From contig NZ_CP118100.1 of the NCBI RefSeq assembly GCF_028747645.1, positions 1,240,001 through 1,304,000 on the forward strand: a DNA stretch of 64,000 nucleotides, read 5' to 3'. The DNA is from Microbacterium esteraromaticum (GTDB taxonomy: Bacteria; Actinomycetota; Actinomycetes; Actinomycetales; Microbacteriaceae). The translations under genes and the position numbers were made by a program. The notes under the pieces were generated by a model that worked only from the letters and a program-made list of their open reading frames with translations, made no database searches and was not told where the DNA came from. Positions 19,995 to 28,608 of this stretch are shown here, one piece after another (positions within the stretch are counted from its first letter, which is position 1; every line of letters begins with the position of its first letter).

Positions 19995-21608
19995 TCAGTC
20001 GTTGTAGGGGTTGAGCCAGTGGCGCTCGGTGGGCACCGGCCAGCCGGCCGCCTGCAGAGCGCGGCGGGCCAGCTCGCGCGCCGAGTACGGGGTGCGCTCA
20101 CCGCGGATGTCGCGGTAGTCCTGGTGCCCAGGACCCGCCCACAGGATCGCATCGCCCTCGCCGACCATGCCGACGGCCGCGACGATCGCGTCTTCCGGCG
20201 GCGAGAACTCGTGGATCTCGACATCCGGGCGGGCGCGGCGCGCACCCTCCAGCAGCGTTTGACGGATCGACGTGGGGTCCTCGAAGCGCGGGTGATGGTC
20301 GGTGATGACCACGATGTCGCTGCCGCGGGCGGCGGCACCGCCCATATCGAGCCGCTTGGTCGCGTCGCGGTCACCGTCGGCGCCGAACAGCATCAGCACC
20401 TTTCCTGGCGTGACACGGCGCACCGCGGCGAGAGTCTTCTCGAACGCATCGGGCGTGTGCCCGAAATCGACGTAGACGGCAGGACCCGAGTCGCCCGAGA
20501 CGAACTGCGTGCGTCCCGGAAGATGCGCCATGATCTGTCCGTCGCGGTCGAGCGCCGACACGATGCGATCCCAGGCGTAGCCGCCTTCGAGCAGCATCAC
20601 AAGGGCCAGCCCGGCGTTGGCCGCCATATGCGGGCCGATCACCGGAACGAGCGTGGTCAGCGTGCGCCCCTCGGGCCCGGTGAGGGTGAAAACCGTGCCG
20701 TTCTGGCGCTCGTCGTCGATCGTGACGACCCAGTCGGCGCGCTCGGCGGCATCCGCATCGGGAGCGATCGCCGGCGTACCCACGGTGACGACCGGGATCG
20801 ACGCGTGCTCGACCACACGGGCGCCGAACGGCGAGTCCAGGCTGATCACGCCACGACGCGCGCGCTCGGGCGTGAACAGCGGCAGCTTCGCCTCGAAGTA
20901 CTCGGTCATGTCGGCGTAGTCATCGAGATGATCGTGCGAGAGGTTCGTGAATCCGGCGACGTCGAAGACGATGCCGTCGACGCGGTGACGCGACAGCGCC
21001 TGAGCGCTGACCTCGACCGCGACCGCCTCGACATCGCGCTCGCGCATCAGCGCGAGCAGCGCGTGCATCTCGGATGCCTCGGGCGTGGTCAGCCGCGAGA
21101 CGATCACCTGACCGGCGATGTGGCGTTCGGCGGTGGAGGACAGCCCCGACACGACGCCGATCTGATCGAGGATGCCCTGCAGCAGGTGCGACACGCTGGT
21201 CTTGCCGTTGGTGCCCGTGGTACCCAGCAGCACCGGAAGGTGGTCGGCGGCACCGGTGCCGTAAACCCAGGCGCTGAGGTCACCGAGCACGGCGCGCGGG
21301 TCGTCGACGACGATGATCGGCAGGCCGGCGGATGCGGCGATATCGGCACCGGCGGCATCGGTGATGATCGCGACCGCACCCTGCTCGGCGGCGGTCGGGG
21401 CGAACTCGGCGCCGTGCCGGTTCACGCCCTGAATGGCGACGAAGGCCTCGCCGGCGCGCAGATCGGCCGTGGCGAGGGTGATGCCGCTGAGATGGACGCC
21501 GTCGAGGTCACCGCGGACGTCACGGGCGAAGCGATCTGCCAGCTCGGTCAGCGCACGACGGGGTGGGTCGGCCGGACGGAGCACAGGGGGAAGCGATGAG
21601 GTGGTCAT
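19995..21608 (-). CDS. MurE-type UDP-N-acetylmuramyl-tripeptide ligase
   Basis: 537 residues, a cytosolic Mur ligase that adds the third amino acid to UDP-MurNAc-L-Ala-D-Glu. The ATP loop is GTTGTNGKTS near 128-137, the family's TTPEASEM segment follows, and the Lys expected to be carbamylated lies in MTEYFEAKLP. The third-residue recognition loop reads DHHPRFEDP, where DAP-adding enzymes have DNPR. Microbacterium-type walls carry lysine or homoserine at this position, so altered specificity is plausible. The gene is isolated from any dcw cluster and inverted between dxr and rseP. ATG 21608 has GGAGG 5 nt upstream. It could be the sole MurE or a second copy. Confidence 0.82.
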   Translation of the reverse strand: MTTSSLPPVLRPADPPRRALTELADRFARDVRGDLDGVHLSGITLATADLRAGEAFVAIQGVNRHGAEFAPTAAEQGAVAIITDAAGADIAASAGLPIIVVDDPRAVLGDLSAWVYGTGAADHLPVLLGTTGTNGKTSVSHLLQGILDQIGVVSGLSSTAERHIAGQVIVSRLTTPEASEMHALLALMRERDVEAVAVEVSAQALSRHRVDGIVFDVAGFTNLSHDHLDDYADMTEYFEAKLPLFTPERARRGVISLDSPFGARVVEHASIPVVTVGTPAIAPDADAAERADWVVTIDDERQNGTVFTLTGPEGRTLTTLVPVIGPHMAANAGLALVMLLEGGYAWDRIVSALDRDGQIMAHLPGRTQFVSGDSGPAVYVDFGHTPDAFEKTLAAVRRVTPGKVLMLFGADGDRDATKRLDMGGAAARGSDIVVITDHHPRFEDPTSIRQTLLEGARRARPDVEIHEFSPPEDAIVAAVGMVGEGDAILWAGPGHQDYRDIRGERTPYSARELARRALQAAGWPVPTERHWLNPYND

Positions 21609-21658
21609 ATCGCCTCCATGATCTCACGCCGGTACAGGCGATTCCTCAGCGGTGCCAG

Positions 21659-21664
21659 TAGCGT
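21659..21664 (+). promoter_or_regulatory. Leaderless-type -10 (TAGCGT) for rseP
   Basis: TAGCGT, GGTCGG (6 nt), GTG 21671. Confidence 0.55.
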
Positions 21665-21670
21665 GGTCGG

Positions 21671-22984
21671 GTGGAGATCCTGCTGTATCTGGGCGGCATC
21701 CTGTTCATGCTCGTCGGTCTCGGCGTGTCGATCGGGTTGCATGAGGTGGGCCATCTGGTGCCCGCGAAGCTGTTCGGCGTGCGCGTAGGCCAGTACATGA
21801 TCGGCTTCGGGCCGCGTGTGTGGTCGAAGCGCTTCGGCGAGACCGAGTACGGGTTCAAGGCGTTGCCGCTCGGCGGTTTCATCTCGATGTCGGGCATGTA
21901 CCCGCCCTCGTCGAAGACCGGACCCGCCAAGGGCGTATTCGCCTCGCTCGTTCAGGATGCCCGATCCGCCAACGACGAGACCATCGCCGATGGCGACGAG
22001 AAACGCGTGTTCTACCGCCTCCCGGTCTGGAAGCGGATCATCGTGATGCTCGGCGGACCCGTGATGAACCTGCTGCTGGCGATCTTCATCTTCACCCTGA
22101 TGGCTTCGGGTATCGGCGTGCAGCAGGCCAGTACGACGGTCAGCTCCGTCAGCGAGTGCATGCTGCCGGCGGGGTCGACCCAGCAGGAGTGCACGCCGGC
22201 CGATCCCGCCTCTCCGGCGGCCGCGGCCGGTTTCGAGCCCGGCGACGTGCTGGTGAGTCTGGATGGGCAGTCTGTTCAGACGTTCGCCGATGCCTCGGCG
22301 ATCATTCAGGCGTCCCCGAATGAGGCGATCGACGTCGTCGTCCAGCGGGACGACACCGAGGTGCTGCTGAGCCTCACGCCCGAGCCCGCCGAACGCGCGC
22401 AGCTCGACGTGAACGGGCAGGTGGTGACGGATGCCGATGGTGAGCCGGTCACCCACACCGTCGGATATGCGGGCATCACCGCGCAGCTCGAGTACGTGCA
22501 GCAGCCGATCGGTACGGGTACCGACCTGGCGATGCAGCAGGCGGGGGCCGTGACCTCGCTGATCGTGCACCTTCCCGAAAAGCTCTGGGATGTCGGCACC
22601 GCGCTGTTCACCGACCAGGAGCGCGACCCGAACGGGCCGCTGAGCGTGGTCGGCGTCGGCCGGATCGCGGGGGAGGTCGCGGCGGCGGATGCCTCGGTGC
22701 TGAACCGCCTGGTCGTGTTGATGAACCTGCTGGCGGCCCTGAACATCGCCCTGTTCGTATTCAACCTCGTGCCGTTGCTGCCTCTGGATGGCGGGCACAT
22801 CGTCGTGGCGCTGTGGGATGGCATCCGACGCTTCTGGGCGAAGCTTACGCGCCGGCCGGAGCCGCGGCCGGTGGATGCGACGCGGCTGGTGCCGTTGACG
22901 ATCGTCGTCGCGGTCTTGCTGATCGGCATGGGGGCGCTGCTGCTGATGGCGGACATCTTCAAACCGATGCGACTGTTCGGCTGA
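21671..22984 (+). CDS. rseP: Site-2 intramembrane zinc metalloprotease (RseP/Rip1 family, M50)
   Basis: 437 residues. The zinc site HEVGH is in the first membrane helix, followed by GFGPRVWSKRFGETEYGFKA typical of S2P enzymes. A periplasmic PDZ-like segment (about 175-260, with AAAAGFEPGDVLVSLDG) lies between helices, and the third metal ligand is in VPLLPLDGGH near 370. It should cleave anti-sigma factors within the membrane. In mycobacteria the orthologous gene is sandwiched between dxr and ispG; here foreign genes separate them. GTG start chosen by the leaderless spacing. Confidence 0.93.
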   Translation: MEILLYLGGILFMLVGLGVSIGLHEVGHLVPAKLFGVRVGQYMIGFGPRVWSKRFGETEYGFKALPLGGFISMSGMYPPSSKTGPAKGVFASLVQDARSANDETIADGDEKRVFYRLPVWKRIIVMLGGPVMNLLLAIFIFTLMASGIGVQQASTTVSSVSECMLPAGSTQQECTPADPASPAAAAGFEPGDVLVSLDGQSVQTFADASAIIQASPNEAIDVVVQRDDTEVLLSLTPEPAERAQLDVNGQVVTDADGEPVTHTVGYAGITAQLEYVQQPIGTGTDLAMQQAGAVTSLIVHLPEKLWDVGTALFTDQERDPNGPLSVVGVGRIAGEVAAADASVLNRLVVLMNLLAALNIALFVFNLVPLLPLDGGHIVVALWDGIRRFWAKLTRRPEPRPVDATRLVPLTIVVAVLLIGMGALLLMADIFKPMRLFG

Positions 22985-23034
22985 GCCGAGGCTCGCGCCG
23001 GGGCGGACGAATCGCCGATCGATTTTCGCGTGGG

Positions 23035-23060
23035 TGTCGAAGAACGTCTTGTCTGATCGC
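23035..23060 (+). promoter_or_regulatory. Candidate ECF42-type promoter
   Basis: TGTCGA (23035-23040) matches the -35 element described for ECF42 sigma factors. A 17-nt spacer leads to CGCTGC; the -10 match is weak. It lies about 80 nt upstream of the DGPF gene, as expected for autoregulation. Confidence 0.4.
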
Positions 23061-23121
23061 TGCCATCATGCGACGGTTCACACGAACTCGCCGCATCGAT
23101 CCATCTGAGAGGAAGACCGCA

Positions 23122-23490
23122 ATGAAGTACGTCCTGATGTTCACGTCCAACCCCGAGCTCGACGCCGCCGTGCCGGAGGAGCGCTCGCAGGCCGACATGG
23201 AGCGCATGTACGAGTGGTTCACGACCAACGACGCGCACATCGTCGACGGCGGCGCCGCTCTGCACGGTGCGGACACGGCGACGACGGTTCGCGCCGATCG
23301 AGGAGCGCCGGTCGTGATCGACGGCCCGTTCTCGGAGGCGAAAGAGGTGATCGGCGGGTTCTCGATCATCGACGTGCCCGATCTTGATGCCGCCATCGCG
23401 CTGGCGCGCACCTGGCCGTCGCTGGACCTCCCCGGCAACGCCGTGGAGATCCGCGCGATGTACGACGACGAGGAGCTGTTCGGCCAGTGA
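23122..23490 (+). CDS. YCII/DGPF-domain protein paired with an ECF sigma factor
   Basis: 122 residues with the YCII-related fold. It contains VIDGPFSEAKEVIGGF, the conserved DGPF block that names the group, and begins MKYVLMF as its relatives do. The biochemical role of DGPF proteins is unknown. It overlaps the next gene by 4 nt (GTGA). This pairing of DGPF protein and sigma factor is the hallmark of the ECF42 group. AGAGGAAG lies upstream of ATG 23122. Confidence 0.88.
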   Translation: MKYVLMFTSNPELDAAVPEERSQADMERMYEWFTTNDAHIVDGGAALHGADTATTVRADRGAPVVIDGPFSEAKEVIGGFSIIDVPDLDAAIALARTWPSLDLPGNAVEIRAMYDDEELFGQ

Positions 23491-24686
23491 CCGCATCCGA
23501 TGCGGTGCTCGGCGCCGTGGTGCGTGAGGAGACCGGGCGGATCGTCGCCGCGCTCACCCGGGCGTTCGGTCGTTTCGACATCGCAGAGGAGGCCGTGGCC
23601 GCAGCGATCGAAGAGGCGCTGTGCGACTGGCGGCGCGGGGGAGTACCCCCGCGCCCCGGTGCCTGGTTGATGACGGCGGCACGGCACAACGCTCTCGACG
23701 CGGTGCGTCGCGATGCGCGGCTCCGGGACAGGCTGGCGCTCCTTGAGCGCGAGCCCGTCCCGGCCGTCGCCGCTCCCGACGAGCGCCTTGCGCTGATCTT
23801 CGGATGCTGTCACCCGGCGCTGTCGCCCGAGGCGCAGCTGGCGCTCATGCTGCGGGCCGTGGTCGGTATGACCACGGCCCAGATCGCCCGGGCCATGCGG
23901 GAGCCGACGGCGACCGTGGGGCAGCGCATCTCGCGCGCGAAGCGCAAGATCGCCACGTCCGGTATCCCGCTGCGGGTGCCGGTCGGTGCCGACCGCGCCG
24001 CTCGGCTCGACCTGGTGCTCACAGCGATCTCGGTGATGTACGACGGGGCGCACTTGCGGGACGGCGCGGACGCCGCCACCGACCGCGACGTCGCCGAGGA
24101 CGCGCTCTGGCTCGCCGCCGTCGTCGCCTATGAGTCCGCAGCGGCCGAGGCATACGGGTTGCACGCGCTGCTGCTGTTCCATCGTGCCCGCGATGCCGCG
24201 CGCACCGCCGGGGGTGAACTGGTGCCCCTGCCGGCGCAGGAGCGCCGACTGTGGGACGACTCGCTCATTCGACGGGCGCGCGACGTGCTTGAGCAGGCGG
24301 CGAGGCTGCGTGACCCCGGTCGATGGCAACTGCACGCCGCGATCGCGGCCTGCCACGCGGATGCCACCGAAGCGGCGGCGACGGACTGGCCGCAGATCCT
24401 GGTGCTGTACGACATGCTGCTGACGTTCGACCGATCGCCGATCGTGCGGCTGAACCGTGTGGTGGCGCTCGCCGAGGTGGCCGGCGCGGAGGCCGCACTG
24501 CGTGAAACCGAGGCGTTGGCCGATGAACTTCGGGATGACCGCCTCTGGCACGCTGTGCGCGCCGCGCTGCTGCGACGCACCGGAGACGTCGCCGCAGCGG
24601 ACGCGTCTGATCGCGCGGCCCTCGCCCTCGCCGACAACGAGGCCGAGCGGCGATTGCTGCGCAGCCGGGTGGCTGGGCCTGCGTGA
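23487..24686 (+). CDS. ECF42-type RNA polymerase sigma factor with C-terminal extension
   Basis: 399 residues, twice the size of a simple ECF factor. Sigma region 2 spans about 10-80 (FDIAEEAVAAAIEEAL, then RPGAWLMTAARHNALDAVRR) and region 4 about 110-165 (EAQLALMLRAVVGMTTAQIA, RISRAKRKI). The rest, about 170-399, is an Ala-rich helical domain resembling TPR-type repeats and is typical of ECF42. No anti-sigma gene is present; the C-terminal domain or the DGPF protein may take that role. It is translated in coupled fashion from the DGPF gene. Confidence 0.9.
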   Translation: MTASDAVLGAVVREETGRIVAALTRAFGRFDIAEEAVAAAIEEALCDWRRGGVPPRPGAWLMTAARHNALDAVRRDARLRDRLALLEREPVPAVAAPDERLALIFGCCHPALSPEAQLALMLRAVVGMTTAQIARAMREPTATVGQRISRAKRKIATSGIPLRVPVGADRAARLDLVLTAISVMYDGAHLRDGADAATDRDVAEDALWLAAVVAYESAAAEAYGLHALLLFHRARDAARTAGGELVPLPAQERRLWDDSLIRRARDVLEQAARLRDPGRWQLHAAIAACHADATEAAATDWPQILVLYDMLLTFDRSPIVRLNRVVALAEVAGAEAALRETEALADELRDDRLWHAVRAALLRRTGDVAAADASDRAALALADNEAERRLLRSRVAGPA

Positions 24687-24687
24687 C

Positions 24688-26568
24688 TCAGGCCAGCGTG
24701 TGGGCGACCATGCGCTCGAGCGTCGCGATGCCGTCGCGAGACAGGATCGACTCCAGGTGCCCCTGGATCGATGCGAAGCGCTCGCCGCGGAGCGCATGCA
24801 CATCGCCGGTGTCGGCCTCGGCGGAGACGTCTGCATCGCCGACACGTGTCGTTCCCGGAGACACGCGTGCGGTGAAGGTGTTGTAGAAGCCGATCGACGC
24901 GTCGTGCTCGAACACCGGCACCGTCTTCTGCACGCCCTGGTGCGGGGCATCCAGCGGAGCCAGGCCGATACCGAGGCTGTCGGCGAGGATCTGATGGCTC
25001 AGGCAGACGGCCAGCAGGGGCGCTCCGGCCGCGCGGCGTCGAGCGACGACCTGACGCATCCGGGCGATGCGCGGCGATGCGGTGTCGCGCGGGTCACCGG
25101 GGCCAGGGCCGGCGACGACGAGATCCGCAGCATCCACGGCGTCATCGGTCACGGCGTCCCACGCGGCGATCTCGACGTCGAGGCCGAGGTGGCGCAACTG
25201 GTGCGCCAGCATCGTGGTGAACCGGTCCTCGGCATCCACGACGAGTGCGCGCCGCCCGTCGAAGTGGTGCGACACGTGGGAATCCTGCGGCTGGATCCAG
25301 AAATCGGCGAGGCGCGTGTTGCGCGAAGCCAGCAGCGCCGCGATCTCGGGATCATCGGCGAGCGAGGCTCCACGGGGGGCATCATCGTCGCGCATCTCGG
25401 CGGCGACGTCTCGGTCGATCGCCCCGATCGCGCCGAGCACGCCGGCGGCCTTGCCGTGGGTCTCGCCGACCTCGCCGAGAGGGTCGGAGTGCCGCACGAG
25501 CGTGGCGCCCACGGGCACGCGCACGTGACCCTGGTCGATGTACAGGGTGCGGATCAGGATCGGGGCGTCCAGGTCGTGCCCGCCGTCGGCATTGGGTGAG
25601 AACAGGGCGGCGACGCCGGAGTAGTATCCGCGGGGCGTCCGCTCGTGGCGTCCGATCACGGCGCAGGCGTTCTGCATGGGTGAGCCGGTGACGGTCGGGG
25701 CGAACATCGTCTCGCGCAGGATGTCGCGCGGGTCGAGGCGGCTGCGGCCGCGCAGCATGTACTCGGTGTGGGTGAGGCGCGACATCTCTTTCAGGTGCGG
25801 GCCGGTGATGCGTCCACCGTCCGAACACACCTGGCTCATCATCTTGAGTTCCTCGTCGACCACCATGAACAGTTCTTCGGTCTCCTTCGTGGAGGACAGG
25901 AACTCGATCAGTGAGGCCCGGGTCGCGCCACCGGCCGGATGACGGAACGTCCCCGAGATCGGATTCATGGTGACGATGCCGTCCTGCGCGACGACATGCG
26001 CCTCAGGACTGGCGCCGACCGCGATGTGCCCCGGCGTGACGACGGCGAAGGTCCAGTACGCCCCGCGTTCGTGCTGCAGCAGGGCGCGGAACCAGGTGAG
26101 CGCGGCGGTTCGGTCGTCGACATCGAAGCCGGCGCGATAATCACGGCGGATGACGAAGTTGGCGCCCTCGCCGCGGCCGATCTCTTCGGCGATCACGCGT
26201 TCCACGATCTGCCCGTACTCATCGTCGGAGATGTCGAACCCGCCATCCCGCAGCGCGATGGCATCCGTCGGCAGTGATGCCATCAGCTCGGCGACGTCGA
26301 GACGGTCGTGCGCGTCGACGAGCAGGCAGCGCAGCGGCGTGCCGTCGTCCTGCGCATCGAAACCGCGCTCGCGCACTTGGCGGTACGGCACCATGGCGAA
26401 CACCTCGCGCGGCCCCTCCGGCCCGTCGAGCGGGATGTCGGCGAGGGCATCGACGTCGATGACGTCACCGGTGAGCAGCTCCGCGCCGCCGTCACGGGCA
26501 ATCAGCACGAACGAAGCGTGCGGATCAGCGGCGAGGTCCCGGATGCGGTCGGGCGCGGCAGAGGTCAT
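24688..26568 (-). CDS. Fused anthranilate synthase (TrpE-TrpG; PhzE-like architecture)
   Basis: 626 residues. The N-terminal chorismate-using domain (about 1-400) contains NPISGTFRHP, MSQVCSDGGRITGP, and TVTGSPMQNACAVIGRHE. The C-terminal class-I glutamine amidotransferase domain (about 435-626) has the nucleophile in LLAVCLSHQ and the His in IQGHLESI. The overall form resembles PhzE (ADIC synthase) and fused TrpEG. The upstream Trp attenuator with tandem Trp codons argues for tryptophan control and hence anthranilate synthase, although a PhzE-type product cannot be ruled out by sequence. The start at 26568 is set by AGGAGA 6 nt upstream. It ends 2 nt from the convergent sigma factor gene. 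Confidence 0.82.
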   Translation of the reverse strand: MTSAAPDRIRDLAADPHASFVLIARDGGAELLTGDVIDVDALADIPLDGPEGPREVFAMVPYRQVRERGFDAQDDGTPLRCLLVDAHDRLDVAELMASLPTDAIALRDGGFDISDDEYGQIVERVIAEEIGRGEGANFVIRRDYRAGFDVDDRTAALTWFRALLQHERGAYWTFAVVTPGHIAVGASPEAHVVAQDGIVTMNPISGTFRHPAGGATRASLIEFLSSTKETEELFMVVDEELKMMSQVCSDGGRITGPHLKEMSRLTHTEYMLRGRSRLDPRDILRETMFAPTVTGSPMQNACAVIGRHERTPRGYYSGVAALFSPNADGGHDLDAPILIRTLYIDQGHVRVPVGATLVRHSDPLGEVGETHGKAAGVLGAIGAIDRDVAAEMRDDDAPRGASLADDPEIAALLASRNTRLADFWIQPQDSHVSHHFDGRRALVVDAEDRFTTMLAHQLRHLGLDVEIAAWDAVTDDAVDAADLVVAGPGPGDPRDTASPRIARMRQVVARRRAAGAPLLAVCLSHQILADSLGIGLAPLDAPHQGVQKTVPVFEHDASIGFYNTFTARVSPGTTRVGDADVSAEADTGDVHALRGERFASIQGHLESILSRDGIATLERMVAHTLA

Positions 26569-26608
26569 CGATGTCTCCTGATTTCGAGCATCCGGCACGG
26601 AAAGACGA

Positions 26609-26666
26609 AGACCGCCCCGGAAGGCGGTCTGGTTCTGGGTTCGCGAACACACCGCCTAACAGGCGG
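26609..26666 (-). terminator. Ribosome-dependent Trp attenuator (three competing stems)
   Basis: On the minus strand segment 1 (CCGCCT, 26666-26661), segment 2 (AGGCGGT, 26657-26651), segment 3 (ACCGCCT, 26628-26622) and segment 4 (GGCGGTCT, 26616-26609) allow mutually exclusive pairs. 1:2 is a 6-bp pause hairpin. 2:3 is a 7-bp antiterminator. 3:4 is an 8-bp terminator stem, followed by TCGTCTTT. Segment 1 begins just after the two Trp codons of the leader peptide, so a stalled ribosome would free segment 2 to pair with 3. This is the classical trp attenuation arrangement. Confidence 0.85.
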
Positions 26667-26691
26667 GCCACCAGGTGCGGTTCACGGACAT
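26656..26691 (-). CDS. trpL: Trp leader peptide MSVNRTWWPAC
   Basis: An 11-codon open frame with two adjacent UGG codons (residues 7-8), a rare pair in so short a peptide. Its ATG lies exactly 6 nt after TAATTT, so the transcript probably starts at the ATG itself. The stop codon falls in the loop between segments 1 and 2 of the attenuator. It regulates the fused anthranilate synthase gene 88 nt downstream; the peptide itself needs no function. Confidence 0.85.
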   Translation of the reverse strand: MSVNRTWWPAC

Positions 26692-26697
26692 GCGCCG

Positions 26698-26703
26698 AAA
26701 TTA
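26698..26703 (-). promoter_or_regulatory. Leaderless-type -10 (TAATTT) for the trp leader
   Basis: Minus-strand TAATTT, CGGCGC (6 nt), ATG 26691 of the leader peptide. Confidence 0.65.
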
Positions 26704-26737
26704 CCACATCCGCGCTCGGCGGCTCGGCGCGATGACG

Positions 26738-27376
26738 TCACCAGACGGTGCCGCCGACGGCACGCTGCTCCGTTTCGAAGACCTGATCGAGGACGATGCG
26801 GATGCCACGGGCGATGTCGCTCTCAGACAGATGCGGCGCCCCCTCGGGTGCCGTGGGCGTCGACCAGGGCACGTGCACGAAGCCGACCGGGACGGTTCCG
26901 GCCGCGGCGCGTTCTGCGGCGGCGAGAGCCGTGTACAGCACGTGGTTGCAGACGAACGAGCCCGCGGTCAGCGAGGCGTGGGCGGGGATACACGCGTCGC
27001 TCAGCGCCTGCACGATGCGCTTGACGGGAAGGGTTGCGAAGCGCGCGGCCGGTCCGCCAGGCTCGCAGGCCTCGTCGGTGGGCTGGTGCCCGTCGTTGTC
27101 GGCGATCCGGGCATCCATCAGATTCACCCCGATGCGCTCCACAGCGATGCGGGCGCTGCCGCCGGCGAGCCCGGTCGCGACGACGGCGTCGGGGCGGTGC
27201 GCATCAATGAGCCGGCCGAGCTCGGCTGCAGAGCCGGCGAAAGAGACGGGAAGCGTCGCGGTAACGAGTTCGTGCGGTCCGTCGTACGTGGCGGCAACGC
27301 GGTTCACGGCTTCCGCCGAGGGATTGCGCGAGTCACCCCCGAAGGGCTCGAAGCCGGTGAGCAGGATCGTGGACAC
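26738..27376 (-). CDS. pcp: Pyroglutamyl-peptidase I (pyrrolidone carboxylate peptidase)
   Basis: About 212 residues, family C15. It removes N-terminal pyroglutamate from peptides in the cytosol. Signatures are LLTGFEPFGGDSRNPS at the N-terminus, the Cys nucleophile in AGSFVCNHVLY, and the His in VGFVHVPW. Catalytic Glu is expected in the central ARIADNDGHQ-preceding region. GTG 27376 is preferred: it lies 6 nt after TAGGAT, whereas GTG 27382 abuts that hexamer. It diverges from ispG. Confidence 0.9.
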   Translation of the reverse strand: MSTILLTGFEPFGGDSRNPSAEAVNRVAATYDGPHELVTATLPVSFAGSAAELGRLIDAHRPDAVVATGLAGGSARIAVERIGVNLMDARIADNDGHQPTDEACEPGGPAARFATLPVKRIVQALSDACIPAHASLTAGSFVCNHVLYTALAAAERAAAGTVPVGFVHVPWSTPTAPEGAPHLSESDIARGIRIVLDQVFETEQRAVGGTVW

Positions 27377-27382
27377 CCGCAC

Positions 27383-27388
27383 ATCCTA
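27383..27388 (-). promoter_or_regulatory. Leaderless-type -10 (TAGGAT) for pcp
   Basis: Minus-strand TAGGAT, GTGCGG (6 nt), GTG 27376. It decides the start codon of pcp. Confidence 0.6.
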
Positions 27389-27420
27389 CGGACTTCCAGC
27401 CGGGGCCGATCCGACCGGGG

Positions 27421-27426
27421 TAGCCT
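27421..27426 (+). promoter_or_regulatory. Leaderless-type -10 (TAGCCT) for ispG
   Basis: TAGCCT, GGAGTC (6 nt), GTG 27433. Confidence 0.6.
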
Positions 27427-27432
27427 GGAGTC

Positions 27433-28584
<1,152 letters not shown>

Positions 28585-28596
28585 GCCCGGTTCGCG

Positions 28597-28602
28597 TAGC
28601 GT
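28597..28602 (+). promoter_or_regulatory. Leaderless-type -10 (TAGCGT) for the AlaX-like gene
   Basis: TAGCGT, GGGCGT (6 nt), ATG 28609. Confidence 0.55.
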
Positions 28603-28608
28603 GGGCGT

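Noticed and set aside
19977..21599. 540-codon plus-strand frame opposite the murE-like gene
   Set aside because: Rich in Arg, Gly, Asp and His with no motif, while the opposite strand has all Mur ligase motifs.
24688..26568. Phenazine biosynthesis gene phzE
   Set aside because: No other phenazine genes are present and the upstream Trp attenuator points to tryptophan biosynthesis.
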